From Atherinomorus stipes (lineage: Eukaryota > Chordata > Actinopteri > Atheriniformes > Atherinidae): 64,000 bases of DNA. Position numbers and translations under genes: made by a program. Shown piece by piece: positions 48,505 through 59,694 of this stretch. The first letter of the stretch is position 1. Each line of letters starts with the position of its first letter. Location of the stretch: assembly GCA_023101725.1 (NCBI GenBank), contig JALJCO010012637.1:930001-994000 (forward strand). Direction: 5' to 3'. Below the pieces are notes generated by a model, which saw only the letters and a list, made by a program, of their open reading frames with translations, was not told where the DNA came from and did not search any database.

Positions 48505-49036
48505 GAGTAAATGGGAAGGGAAAACATGGAGGTAGCGGAACAGGAAAATGCTAGGATTTTTTTTTTTTTTTCGCTACTCATTTCTACTCCACTGTTTTTC
48601 CCCCCTAAAAACAGTTGAACATCCAAAAGGATTTGTTTTCTCCTTATAAAAATAAAGCGTTTGGTGTAATTTCCACAAATGACCACTAGATGGAGGTGAT
48701 GGGATATACAGCCACATCTGAGCTGGGAAGTCGTTAAGCGAAGAAGATGGACATTTGAAGGCAAAGTTTGTTAGATTAACTAACGAAGTAGTTTTCTTTA
48801 TTAATGTCAACAGAATAGACACCTGAGGAGATTGTCATAGCGGACACGTGCATGTCACGGATAATTACCTCCAAATAAACCACTAACGCGTTTCTACCAC
48901 TACGCCTGCGCATTTTGAACGGAATATCAAGCCGCCCTTCTTCCCCGCCAACTTGCACCGCAGGGTCGGACGGACGTCGACTCATAACAGCCCCTGAGTT
49001 GATATATTTATCAAATTTAATACTCTCCGACACATC
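48505..49036 (+). promoter_or_regulatory. Upstream region and 5' UTR of TIN2-domain zinc-finger gene, copy 1
   Basis: This block is conserved with 59190-59694 in front of copy 2. Shared motifs include a CTCF-like CCACTAGATGGAGGTG (48683-48698), an NRF1-like ACGCCTGCGCA (48902-48912) and CpG-rich sequence 'ggtcggacggacgtcgac' (48964-48981) shortly before the ATG. There is no TATA box at a sensible distance. A TATA-less promoter with its start site between about 48890 and 49010 is the likely reading. Confidence 0.5.
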
Positions 49037-52000
49037 ATGGAGAGCCCGCATCGTATAGAAAATGGTAAGCCAAAGAGAATTTCAACAATTGCCGTCCGTC
49101 ACGAGTTATCTGGTTTTCTTTTTAAGCGTGTGCGTCCGATTTTGAACATGGCGTACCCCGATCTGAGATGGCGGTGGCTTTGTGCTATGTTGCACCGCCG
49201 TGGAGCAGATGTTTACGCTAGTTAGACGAAATTAGTTTGAAATAAGTGTGGGTACATGATTGAAGGACGGGTCTGTTGATTTGGATAGTTCGTGAATACT
49301 TAAATATAATACGTAGACGTTAGCATTACTTGAGATGGCAACGGCCGATGCTGCCTTCGAGGGCTTTAACTAAAGCTGGAGTTAGCATTAGTTGCTGAAA
49401 ACGGCTGAGGTTTGACAGATTAACAAATGTTTAAAGACAGATTAACAGTAGTTTATTACGAAGAATGGTAGAAATTAAATATAATGTAACTGAGAAGCGT
49501 TTCATAAATTTTAAAGTAGAATTACCATGGTCGTTTTAATACACGACCACCACAGCTGTATTCAGTCAGGTGGTCGTGGGCTGTTGTCATTATTACGACA
49601 CATTTATTGATCCGTGAATGCATCAAGGGGTCTTTATTTATCTGACGCTGCATGGTGTGTTTGTGGCTTTGCTAAGTTATCTCAGTCCCAGCAGCCGTTT
49701 AAGTTGTTTTCTTTTTGCTTTCAGTTTAGTTATTGTGAAAAGTTTTGTTTGGAAACTTGTAGGGAAATTACGTAAACGTTGCTTTTTTGTAACGTGCGTG
49801 TATGAATGTCTGGACATTTAACTGTTGTTGCGGTTATCTGGTGCATCCAAACGAGTACAGAGTGCATAATTGGTACAAAATATGCAATTTTCCCTCACAC
49901 ATGGGGCAATATCGATATTGAACAAGTACTGCTCATGTCAAAATTGTTGGTAATGTGATTATTAATGACTGCATCAAAGTCTCTTGACTGTAATTGTGCA
50001 ATAATAACATTGTTTCCCTTCATTTTAATTAAATGTAAAATAGCAATCCCTGCCAAAGCCAGTTGAGATGAGTTTAATAATACACTTTGCCTTCATATGC
50101 ATACAGATTTTTTTAAATCTACTTTTCAGCCAGTACATTTGGATTATCATTCAACACTTCCATCACAATTCTTCTGTGCTATCATTTATTTTAGGATATG
50201 TATTTATTTAATTCAGGTTTTAAGTCTGAAATCTCTTCCAGATCCACCTCTCTTGCTGCCATCTCTTCGTCTCTTTGTACCTCCCCTACGCCTGGTGTCT
50301 GCAGCCATGTGCCACATCGTGCAGAAGGGGATTGTTCATGATTATGGGATGGTGGAGGACTTCATCAGCACAGTCACAGACATTGTGCCTGAACTTTTAA
50401 ATGCAGATCAAAAAGCTCAGCTCCTCTTGGGTCTCAGAGCACGGGTAAGCAGAGACATTCATGACTGTGTAAAGGGAGCTTCTGTATCCTGTCTTGTTTA
50501 TTTCCACTGAGATTTATTTTTTTTTTTTTTTTAATTTGCAGATGGTTCTTGAGTTGTGTCGATCTGAGCAGATCACAGACACGGAATCCATTGAGATGCA
50601 CCTGGACCGGATAAAAGCTCTCGTATCCACTTGGGCAGCTCAGGTTAGCTCCTAAGAATATGATGTGGGGGGTTTCAGTGTTGTCAAAGTCTCCACCAAA
50701 TTATTTTTTGTTCTTTAACTACAGTTGTGCATCTTTCTTGCAGCCATATTTTGCAGATGTTGAATTTCCAGAGACAAACTTTGTGGATCAGGTGGAGCTT
50801 TTGTTAAAGGACTCAGAAGAGAAGAAAAAGTTTTTCCAGGTCTTTGATTTTATTTATCTTAAGCTCCTGTATCTGTTAATTTCTGCAGAAATACAATAAA
50901 TTGTACACAGCTGTTGAGTGTGACATGTACATTGATTTATATACTGATTATTTTCCTCCAGGATGTTTTTCCTACAGATTTTGGTCCTGAATATGACAAC
51001 GCTCTGCAGATGCTGATGCTGGATTTTCTGTCTAGATTGGAGAAGCTTCTACCTGTACCAGACATTCAGCAGGTACTGAAACACTTGAGGGAAAACTAAT
51101 CTCTTTTTATCAGCATCTTTCATCTTCAGTTGTTAAGATATTGGCTGTGTTCCCATTACTAGCCACACATAACTCCAGTTCTATGCTGATCAGATTTAAT
51201 GGTTCATAGAAACAAGTGTTTTGCAACTGATTTTCATGTGAATGAAAATGTCTCCTAAACCATTTAAATGCATCATTTGTTTCACCACGAACAGAAAATA
51301 TCTGTGAGACCACTCAGATGATCAGATTAATTGACTGATCACCTAGAAATTAATTTAATCAAGTTGTTCTTCCTGTTAATGAGTTGGACGTCATGTTGTA
51401 CGATGGCTTCAGTCATTACATGTGTGCTGTCAAGCTCAGTGTTGTGAAGGCCTCCATAATCGCCTTCTAAAACATCTTGCAGCATCAAACCTGGAGGAAC
51501 AGCTGCAGATATGAGATTTAGCCTTAAATGTCTAAATATTTAGTAATAAATTTGATGCTGATCATAAAGTTTCTGGATGCATTAATGTCCTTCATTTGTC
51601 GCCATAAACACATATGCTGCAGCAAAAATACAGCAGGAAGTATGGTACAGATTTTTTTTTTGTTTTCCCCTCCTCCTGAAACCTTTTGTTCTGTTCTTTA
51701 GACTGCATCCATGCTCAGCACCGTCCCATCTGCACTGGAGGAGTGTGCACACTCAGTTCCCAACCCACAGCACCTTAAAACTGTGCTGCAGTACCACACA
51801 ACACTCGGACATTTTGATTTGTCTGGTGAGTCTTCTCTACTTTCCCACAACTTGTGTACCACTTGTTTAAATTTGGCTCAAGAAAACAATTAAGTAGGCT
51901 GCAAGTTAAATATGATTTTTACTGAACATGGTTGAAGACACAATTGGTCTCATTCATGAAACGTTCGTAAATTTACAAACAGATTTAGTCATAAAGGCTT

Positions 52001-55000
52001 ACTCCACGAAAAACTTACTCTGGATTCAGGAACATGTGAAATTGTGTTCAGGAAAATGAGATTAATCATAAACACGTGTGTAGATCATGAATGACAAAGA
52101 GAGAGAGAGAGAGATATGTATAATTGAATCTGCTCCATGATGGAGCACAATATAAATTGAAATTGTAATTTACAACAGAGTCAAGCATTATTATATGTGT
52201 TGGTAAATTTACACAAGCGCTACACACAGTCAAGAGCATGTGTAGAGTTTGTTAGTAACTACGAACAGATTGGAGCTTCTAAAATGTTGATGATTGCGAA
52301 ATTTATGTAAATATACGTCTACTAACAGTCTGCACACAAATTCGCTCTGCTCACGTTTCATGAATGTGACACATTATATCAACATATCTGTCTTGCAGGG
52401 TGTCCTCCTGGACTTTTTTAATACTGTTGGGGAAGGGCTTTGTGGAAAGCTGTCACTTCCGCATTTCCACTGCTTTTGGGTTAAATGGATAGTTTTAATG
52501 ATCAGCTGATCGAGGTGGTGAGAAAGTAAGAAAATGTATAGAGCGCATGTAGCATTAAAAGGCACAGACACTGCTGTGTGGACAAACCCGCCTGCAATTT
52601 GTCATTGAATATTAAATAACCAGGGGCCTGTTCCAGAATGAAGGTTCAGCTGACTCTGATTCTAGTTAGAATACTCTGAGTTAACTTGCAGTGAGCTGAG
52701 TTTGTGGTTCCAGATTAGCAGGTGTGGGTTGTTTCAATCAGATCTGAGGTTTTTGGGGGGTTTTTTAACCCAGAGTTTGGAACCAAAACAAAAAGCCAAT
52801 CAAGGAGCTCAGGTCCAGGTAGATTTACCATGGCAACCAATGTGGAAGTTTAAATCCATTTGTCCAATGAGTGAATATTTAACTTTATTGAAACTGTAGC
52901 ATGTCTATTAAGACATTGTTGGACAGTTTTTTTGTTTGTTTTGGGTTTTTTTTTTTAACCAGATAAAAGTTGAAATGTAAAACATCTTTTCTAAAGGTAA
53001 TTTGTTGTCCCAGACTATGATTGGACATATTTATTTTGGGTTGGCATGATCATAAAACCCTGTATCTTGTATGCTTATCACTTGCGTAACTTTTTATGAT
53101 GCCTCTAAGTCAGGGATGTTCAGAGTTCCTGCAGGTTTTGGATGTGTCTTGCAAGACACCTGAATCAGGTTCAGGTTTATTCGCACACACAACATATAAA
53201 AAATAAAAACATGCAATTCTTTTTCAGAGAGTAATTTGGCCCCACAACTTTAAGCACCTGAGATTTTGCTGTTTTCTAGCCATTAGCTGTATCACGGCTT
53301 TGATCCAGTGAGCACTCCACTTCTACTTTTATTCTTCAAAGAAAAAAATATATAGGCTAGCTATGCTCTATCCACAACTTATAACAAATTTGCATACAAC
53401 AGGCGTGTAAAAAATAAAAGTAATCTCAGCATTTTAGTTACATAATATCAGACTATGGTAAAATAGTACAACACAAAATAATAAAATAGAAGAAAAATCA
53501 TCAAGACATATGACAAGAGCTTTATAAATCAATAAGTTCTTAGAGAAATTTTTATATCATGCAGCTCCAAGGTGAGAAAACTCAGTTATATGATGATAGA
53601 AGCTGCTTTTTTTTAAAAAAAAACCGTTTTCTAAGATTGAGAGGGAGTTAGACATTTTCACATTCTCGTCGAGCTCAGGCCAACTCTGTTGTCCTCTACA
53701 CAAGGTCTTTTATAAAAAAATAATGAAAAAAATCAAATTTTAAAAAATGGTAATAAGGACCTGTGGATTTAATAAAATGTCCAAATCTTGGAAAAAAAGA
53801 TTAAAAATTCCAAAAATTTTTAATTCACGCGGCCCCATAAAAATAGGAGGCTTCACAGAACTGGGTAAAAAAATTGGGAAAAATCTTTGGAAGGGTGAAA
53901 TGCCCGAAGCCAGGAGGGAATACAAATAATTCTCTGGTTATGTTTTTTTTCTTAAATATTCGAGCAAAAATTTTCTCTGGGGAATAGAAACTCAACAAAA
54001 AAAGATGCCCCCCCCCCCCCCCCCGACACACGGGGGACGGGGGGGGGGGGGCCGGCGAAGGGCGAAAGGAAAATAAAATAAGAACAGTAAACGACAAATA
54101 AATAATTAAAGAAAATAAAGAAAATTAGAGGAAAAAAAACTAATAAATAGAAAAATAATATTCTTATGAAAAAACAATGTCTAGACTAGTTTGTTTAAGC
54201 CTAAATTTTTTATCCAGCAATTCGATTTCTATTTTTTGTGGCATAAGTGTGTGGGAAGAAAGACTGGAGTGAGATTACAGAGTCTGTAAGTAATTTTATG
54301 TACAACCTGATACATTACACAAGCATTTAGAAAATAATTACGTTCAGTGAGCCTTAGAAGATTAAAAGTATGAAAGAGGGGTCTCGTGGGAGAGTCAAAC
54401 TTTACCCATGCCAAAGCACAGATGACCTTTTTTGAAGAATTATCAGCTTGTTAAAAATGAGTTGAAAAGGTATTACACCAAATAATATTACAGTAACTCA
54501 GATGGGGCTCAAACAATATTTTATACAGGATGAGGAGTGCAGAAAGTGTAACACGTCACTGTCAGAGAGGGTTACGTCGCATCGTTCCCTGTCAAGATCC
54601 CCGACTCGTGAAAATGCAAAATAAAACGGTTCCACTGGAAAGGGGTAGTTCAGCAAACGAAGTTCGAGGTGAGCTCTGTCCGAATGCGGCCCTTTCAGAC
54701 ACGAGTGTGACACCTGTGCTGTAGGTTGTCATTTTTGACTGAAACAAGTTCACACATTCATGAATTTGTCCAAAAAGTTTAACTAATGATGTGATGGATT
54801 CATAATTAGCTTTGGCATCAGTTGCCATAGTAACAGCTACATTTTGAGCCTTGTTTTCCACCCTTTCTACTTAAGCAACTGTTATTGAAACTGCGCAGAA
54901 AGTAAAAGAGATTCTTCATTTCTCCACAGATGAAACTCAGACCATTCCATCCTCCTTCGGGAACTGCATCCTCTCCTCGTTGTCCCTTCCTCAGCTGGAG

Positions 55001-57550
55001 AAGGTTGTGATCCATCCGGATCAGATGCAGTTACAGTCTTCAGGCGAGCAGATGCAAGGCTGTGTGACCGTGCAGGTGGAGGGTGAAACTGTGACACTGC
55101 TGGACTACATACAGATAGAGCAGCCGTCCAGTCTGGTTGAGCCTGAAGTTCAGGAAGAAACTGACATGAATATGGATGAAACATCTGAAGAAGCAGCACA
55201 GGAGGATTTAGGCGACGCCTTAAAGCCTGCAGCTTTTCAGCCACTAAAGCAAAGCAAGAGGCTCCAGCTGAAGAGAAATGCCTTAAAAGAAAAAAGCGAC
55301 TCAGCGATGGCGAAGAGGCAACGGAAAAAATACTCCAACAATAAAACCTGTCCTGTGTGCAATAAGACCTTCCTGCGAGCTGCAGCTATGAGGCGGCACC
55401 AGGAGACTCATGACGCAAACCGGGATCTGAAGTATAAGTGCAGCAGCTGCGACAAACGATTCAGGGACCACTACGACATGAACCGACACGCCATGCGTGT
55501 TCATGAAAAGGGAGAGATGAGCAGCAGCGTGAAAGACGACGACTCCCTGGATCCCAGCACATCTGAGACATCAGAGAATAAACACTGCTACCTGTGTGGG
55601 AAGTATTTTGCAAGACAAGTGGACATGGAGCGACACATGAAGTCCCACTCAGAGGACCGCCCGTACAAGTGCTCCTTCTGCGAGAAGAAATTCAAAAATC
55701 CTTACGTCTTAAAGAGACACGAGGCGGAGATTTGTAAAAGCAGAGAGCAGAAAAGGTCCAAGAGGAAAGAAAGCCCAGCTTTAACCCCTCAGCCTCCTCC
55801 AGAGGTGTCGGTGGAAGGTAAAATCTGTCCCATCTGCAGCAGGGTTCTTCCCTGTACTGCAGACATTGCTAAACATTTGCGATCTCACTCTGAGGAACGT
55901 CCCTTCATCTGTGTCACATGTGAGAAAGGCTTCAAGTACAAGGACACATTAAAGAAGCATCAGATTATCCACGGACACGAAGGCATCAAGGAGGAGCAGA
56001 GCAAGTCGCTGGAGCAGATTCTGGCGGATGTTGATGCTCAGAACTGTGGTGATGCTGCCGGACCAGAGATGAAGGAAAGCAGCTCAGAAGCACCTGCAAG
56101 CACTTCTGAGGAAAACCTGTCTGCACCGGCTGGAAACGCCACAAAAAAGTCCCTGAAGGTGTGTCCTGTGTGTTGTAAGGCGTTTGACAGCGTCAAAACG
56201 CTGAACAGGCACGTACAGTGCCACACGGACGACCGGCCGTATCACTGCATCCACTGCAACAAGCATTTTAAACACATGCACGGCCTGAAAAGACACCAGA
56301 TTTACGCCATCTGCCACAAGAAAAGCAGCCGTTTCTTTTGGAAAAGAGAGATGAGAGCTGGAGCCAATCAGAGCGAAGCAAGCAGCACCGAGCAACAACA
56401 GGGGCCATCGCTGAAGATCCCCGTGTGGTGCTCCAACTGCGGCAAACACTTCGAGTACCCGTCGGCCTTGAAGGAGCACCAGGAAAATGTCTGCAAAGTG
56501 GAACTAAGAGAAGTGATGAAATGCAACGACTGCGGGAAAGAATTCAAAACCATGACGATGCTCAAAGTGCACCAGAGGATTCACGATCCGCTGTACTGCA
56601 AGGAGTGCGGGAAGATTCTGGCCAATGAGCCGGCTTTTGAGAGGCACAAGCTGATGCACAGGCCGATGCAGTGCACGATGTGCGACAAGACTTTCACCTT
56701 GCTGAGACGCTTGAGGGAGCATTATGAGAAGCAGCACAGCTTCACCGGCCCCTTTCCTTGTCCCCAGTGTGAGAAAACCTTCGTCCAGCTGTCCTACCTC
56801 GCCATCCACCAGAGAATCCACAAGGGGGAGTTTCCTTACGTGTGTGACATGTGTCCAGAGAAGTTCAGGTCTTCCAACTGTTTGACGGTTCATCAGCGGA
56901 AACACACCGGGGAGAAGCCCTTCCTGTGCTGGCAGTGTGGGAAGTGCTATCGCTCAGCCTCGGAGCTCACGGTCCACATGGGAACCCACTCAGAGGAGAG
57001 ACCGTGGGCCTGCACGCACTGCGACATGGCTTACCGCACCAAGCTGCAGCTCACAAACCACGTGGAACAGATCCACATCGGGGTCAGGTATCCGTGCAAC
57101 ACCTGCGGGAAGCAGTTCATGAAGGAAACATCATTAAAGAGGCACGAACTCATCCACACGGGGGAGAGGCCTCATCAGTGCACCGTGTGTGGCAAGACTT
57201 TCCTCACCGCTAACGAACTCAGGCTTCACAACAGATACCACACCGGAGAGCGGCCGTACAAATGCGAAGTGTGCAGCAAAGCCTTCATCCAGTCGGGCTA
57301 CTTGAAGTCACACATGCGCATCCACACAGGAGAGAAGCCGTTTAAATGTGACATATGCGACAAAGGCTTCAGGTTGTCTTATCACATGAAGAAACACAGA
57401 CGGACTCATGCCGGGAAGCCAAAGAGCTACATATGTGAGGAGTGCGGCTTCGCTTTCCTCCAGAAGAAAGCCTTCTGGGAACACTCGCTAACACATGAAG
57501 TGAAAATCGAATCATCTTTTACGGATGCAGTTGGGGTAGAGTTCCAGTAG
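49037..57550 (+). CDS. TINF2_N-domain C2H2 zinc-finger protein, copy 1 (complete, 7 coding exons, 1,094 aa)
   Basis: Coding exons: 49037-49064, 50242-50444, 50542-50643, 50744-50839, 50962-51072, 51702-51825 and 54930-57550. They join without a frame break to 3,285 nt including the stop. All introns are GT-AG; the donor after exon 4 (GTCTTTG) is weak. Residues 10-222 (SLRLFVPPLRLVSAAM ... LNADQKAQLLLGLRAR ... FLSRLEKLLPVPDIQQ) resemble the N-terminal domain of shelterin TIN2, which binds TRF2 and TPP1. An acidic stretch (about 287-318) and a basic patch AKRQRKKY (349-356, possible NLS) precede 21 zinc fingers (362-1077). The start was chosen because exon 1 ends in phase 1 with ATG|GTAAGC and fits the exon 2 acceptor at 50241; copy 2 has the same layout. 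The product is presumably a nuclear DNA-binding protein; whether it acts at telomeres is unknown. Confidence 0.88.
49065..50241 (+). other. Intron 1 of copy 1, with conserved YY1-like sites
   Basis: The first 150 bases are about 88% identical to copy 2, including two YY1-like ATGGCG cores (49149-49154 and 49168-49173) and the stop-free frame GKPKRISTIAVRHELSG. This suggests a regulatory first intron. The remainder is AT-rich. An upstream AG at 50216-50217 is not used, because it would put the TIN2-like domain out of frame. Confidence 0.6.
51073..51701 (+). other. Intron 5 of copy 1
   Basis: AT-rich, with a pyrimidine tract before the acceptor AG at 51700-51701. The first 280 bases align with copy 2 intron 5, then the two diverge because copy 2 carries repeats. 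No exon is missed here. Confidence 0.7.
51946..52370. mobile_element. MITE with inverted 'attcatgaaacgt' ends, in intron 6 of copy 1
   Basis: The left end GGTCTCATTCATGAAACGT and the right end in inverse GTCACATTCATGAAACGT match over most of their length, and internal inverted blocks ('aaatttacaaacag' type) follow. A (GA)n tract lies at about 52095-52114. The target duplication is unclear. Such elements in teleosts are often Harbinger-like. Confidence 0.6.
52371..53699. other. Intron 6 of copy 1, middle part with repeat fragments
   Basis: 52622-52800 begins 'ggcctgttccagaatgaagg', a common teleost MITE left end with no partner found. 53110-53165 is a fragment of the hAT-like MITE family ('gttcctgcaggttttggatg'). 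The rest is AT-rich. No exon is visible. Confidence 0.45.
53700..54060. other. Noisy homopolymer-rich patch in intron 6
   Basis: Many A/T runs are followed by C18 (54008-54025) and a G-rich block (54034-54050). Frames are open on both strands over the same bases (53740-53929). The pattern resembles the low-quality end of a read or a badly closed gap. Intron length here is therefore uncertain. Confidence 0.55.
54061..54929. other. 3' part of intron 6 of copy 1
   Basis: 54100-54530 resembles antisense repeat sequence without a clear family. 54538-54725 is GC-richer with CpG pairs and frames on both strands, but no splice-compatible exon. The tract before the acceptor AG (54928-54929) is 'attcttcatttctccac', a normal 3' splice site. 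Confidence 0.45.
55349..57496 (+). other. Array of 21 C2H2-type zinc fingers in the last exon of copy 1
   Basis: Fingers start with CPVCNKTF (residue 362) and end with CEECGFAF...HSLTH (residue 1077). Fingers 4, 8 and 9 end in Cys instead of the last His (CCHC). Fingers 1-12 are separated by irregular spacers, some of 40-90 residues, while fingers 13-20 are more tightly packed with TGEKP/TGERP-like linkers (for example before fingers 15, 18, 19 and 20). The C-terminal block is therefore the likeliest sequence-specific DNA binder and the N-terminal fingers may serve other contacts. No KRAB, BTB, SCAN or FAX domain is present. Confidence 0.9.
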
Positions 57551-58262
57551 AAGGCTTTGCTTTTGTTCATGGGGTGTATGACAGAGTAAGATTGATGTCT
57601 AAGATTGGGATGTTAAGCTTTGATTCATGGAGGTGGATCTTTTTACCTGGATAGGTCACCGTGGTAACTTTGGCTTTACACAGAATCTGTTCTGGGGTAA
57701 TTTATGTTCAGTTTTAAATTAAATTTCCCTTTAAAATCTTCCGTCCTCTCACTGTTTCTTTGCCTGAAACTATCTTTAAATGTCCTCGTACTGATCCATG
57801 ATTGGTTAAATATGAGTCAGGTTGACAACTGAATTTAAAAAAGTAGTTTTTTAACCATCAATTTTTAAGGCTGACCGGTGAAGATAGATATTGATCAAAT
57901 TTTAACGTTTTGAAGGCCAAATTCACCTTTTCAGCAATACACTGACTTAAACTACAAAACAAAAAACTTCGGGTAAAAACTTGGTTAACCCTTTTGCCAT
58001 GTAAAGGAAATTTGGATACTTGTGAGGTGCATCCATTGAGATAATTTTAGCCGATTTGTTGTTGAGACATGAAATTTGGGAAGAAAGTGTATTTCAGTGC
58101 GTTCTGAGAGTTTTGTAGTTTCATCAGATATCCACTGTATTTTAAATATGAGACATTTTGCTATGTTGGTTCTGTTAACTATAAGGTCTGTACCTTTAGA
58201 CTTCCATTATCACATTTTGCTTTTGAATTTTGGTTGTAGATAATAATAAAAAAAAAAAAAAA
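57551..58262 (+). other. 3' UTR of copy 1 with candidate poly(A) signal at 58245
   Basis: The sequence after the TAG has no further frame. AATAAA at 58245-58250 is directly followed by an A run (58248-58262). It is a plausible cleavage signal, giving a 3' UTR of about 0.7 kb. The A run makes this place prone to internal priming, so use is not certain. Confidence 0.5.
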
Positions 58263-59189
58263 CAGACAAACAAAACGTCCTAGACACATTAGAGCACCTT
58301 TCCCATGAACAGTGGACCAAAATACATGTCAACAGGTGCAGACGTCTTATTAGATGTTAAAGAAAATGCCTGATTGCAGTGATCGCCTTCATTTGAGAAC
58401 TATTGAGTATGTGATTGACTATTTCTTCAAAACTTTAATGAGTTTTCTGTAGAGAAATGACAAGTTATGGGCAAAAAAAATTTTCACTTTAAGAGGAGTT
58501 AAAAATTGTCAGAGTAGAGGTCTTCGGTACAAATGTGTTTGACAATTTCAATGTTTTAATATGAGAAAAGTAAATATCCTATAAAATCAATCTGTTCAGC
58601 ATCATTTTAGATGGTAATACTAAAGATATTTAATGCCCAATTTGTTCTTCAGAATATCGCATTAGTGTTGTGGGGGGTTCCCCTAAAAAAGGGTTTTAAT
58701 AGTACATGAAACAGCACTGGCACCTAAACACTTTTTTTATGCCGATCATTTAAATCACAATACAAATGGAAAGAGATCTTTTCATCAGAAAAAAATCAAA
58801 CTTACATAATTTTATTGATGTTGACGTTTAAAATACAAATCTTGTAGTTAACTACTACCATAATTTTTTTGTTCAGTCTGTGTGTTAAAAAAAAAAAATT
58901 CCTGAAAATCAATTTTCTCAGCTATTTCTCAGGTTTTTAGAATGTTAAATTATAAATTTATCCAAATGTACTGACGTGTCTGTTCAAAAATGTTAGTTCA
59001 AGTGCTGATTATCTATTCTAATGAGGAAGAAGCTGCTTCCCCTCACATTATTTTCTCTCCTTCAGTTTTTTCTGAATCTTTTTGTTTGTAGACCTCACTG
59101 GGAAATGCATAACTTTCTCCCTTGGCTGCCTGACTTTACGTGTAGTAGTGGGGAAATCAATCCCAATATGTATATATTGGTGCTATCAT
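58263..59189. other. Intergenic stretch between the two gene copies
   Basis: AT-rich with no frame above 60 codons and no repeat that I recognise. It separates the copy 1 terminator region from the conserved copy 2 promoter block. Confidence 0.45.
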
Positions 59190-59694
59190 AGGGGGAACAT
59201 GGAGGGAATGGAAACAAGAAAATGAAAAAATGTTCACAAAACATGTTTTTCTACTAATTACTACTACACTCTGTTTTCTCCCCTCATGTCATGCAGATAA
59301 TTTTTCTTTTTTCCCCACCTTTGGTGAATTAGGCATTTAGTGTTTGGTGTAATTCCCTTAAATGGCCACTAGATGGGGGTGGTGGACTATACAGCCGCAT
59401 AAGAACCAGGAAGTCATGAAGCAAAGAGGATAGATTTGCAAATGAACGACGAGCTTCCTCAATTAATGTACACAGAATAGATGCCAAGGGAGACTGCAGT
59501 AACAGACACGCGCATTTTATGGATGGCGACTTCTGAACAAATCACGAACGCGTTTCAACGACTACGCCTGCGCATTCTGAGCGGAATATTAAGCCGCCCT
59601 ACACCGCCAACTTGCTCCAAAGGGTCGGACGGACGTCGACACCTAACAGCCCCTGAGTTGGTTATTTGTCCAGTTGAATACTTTACGGCACAAC
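59190..59694 (+). promoter_or_regulatory. Upstream region and 5' UTR of TIN2-domain zinc-finger gene, copy 2
   Basis: Collinear with 48505-49036. It keeps the CTCF-like CCACTAGATGGGGGTG (59366-59381), the NRF1-like ACGCCTGCGCA (59564-59574) and 'ggtcggacggacgtcgac' (59624-59641). The conservation of these elements in both copies argues that copy 2 was duplicated with its promoter and may still be transcribed. Confidence 0.5.

Noticed and set aside
48776..49051. Antisense 91-codon frame over the promoter, also seen in copy 2
   Set aside because: It overlaps conserved CpG promoter DNA and its continuation differs between copies. It is a by-product of nucleotide conservation, without a domain or splice support.
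50216..50241. Alternative exon 2 acceptor at the upstream 'attcag' (50217)
   Set aside because: With exon 1 ending in phase 1 it gives a different frame (FKSEISSRSTS...) that stops after about 40 codons and loses the TIN2-like domain. The acceptor at 50240-50241 keeps the frame in both copies.
53740..53929. Frames open on both strands in intron 6
   Set aside because: They fall in a noisy homopolymer patch that is probably bad sequence.
56038..57213. Several 60-130 codon frames on either strand inside the zinc-finger exon
   Set aside because: They are shadows of the GC-rich coding frame, which has 21 correctly spaced fingers.
54980..57550. Zinc-finger protein starting at the first codon of the long frame
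   Set aside because: The codon at 54980 is TTG inside the exon. The frame continues upstream to the acceptor at 54929 and joins the TIN2-like exons in phase.
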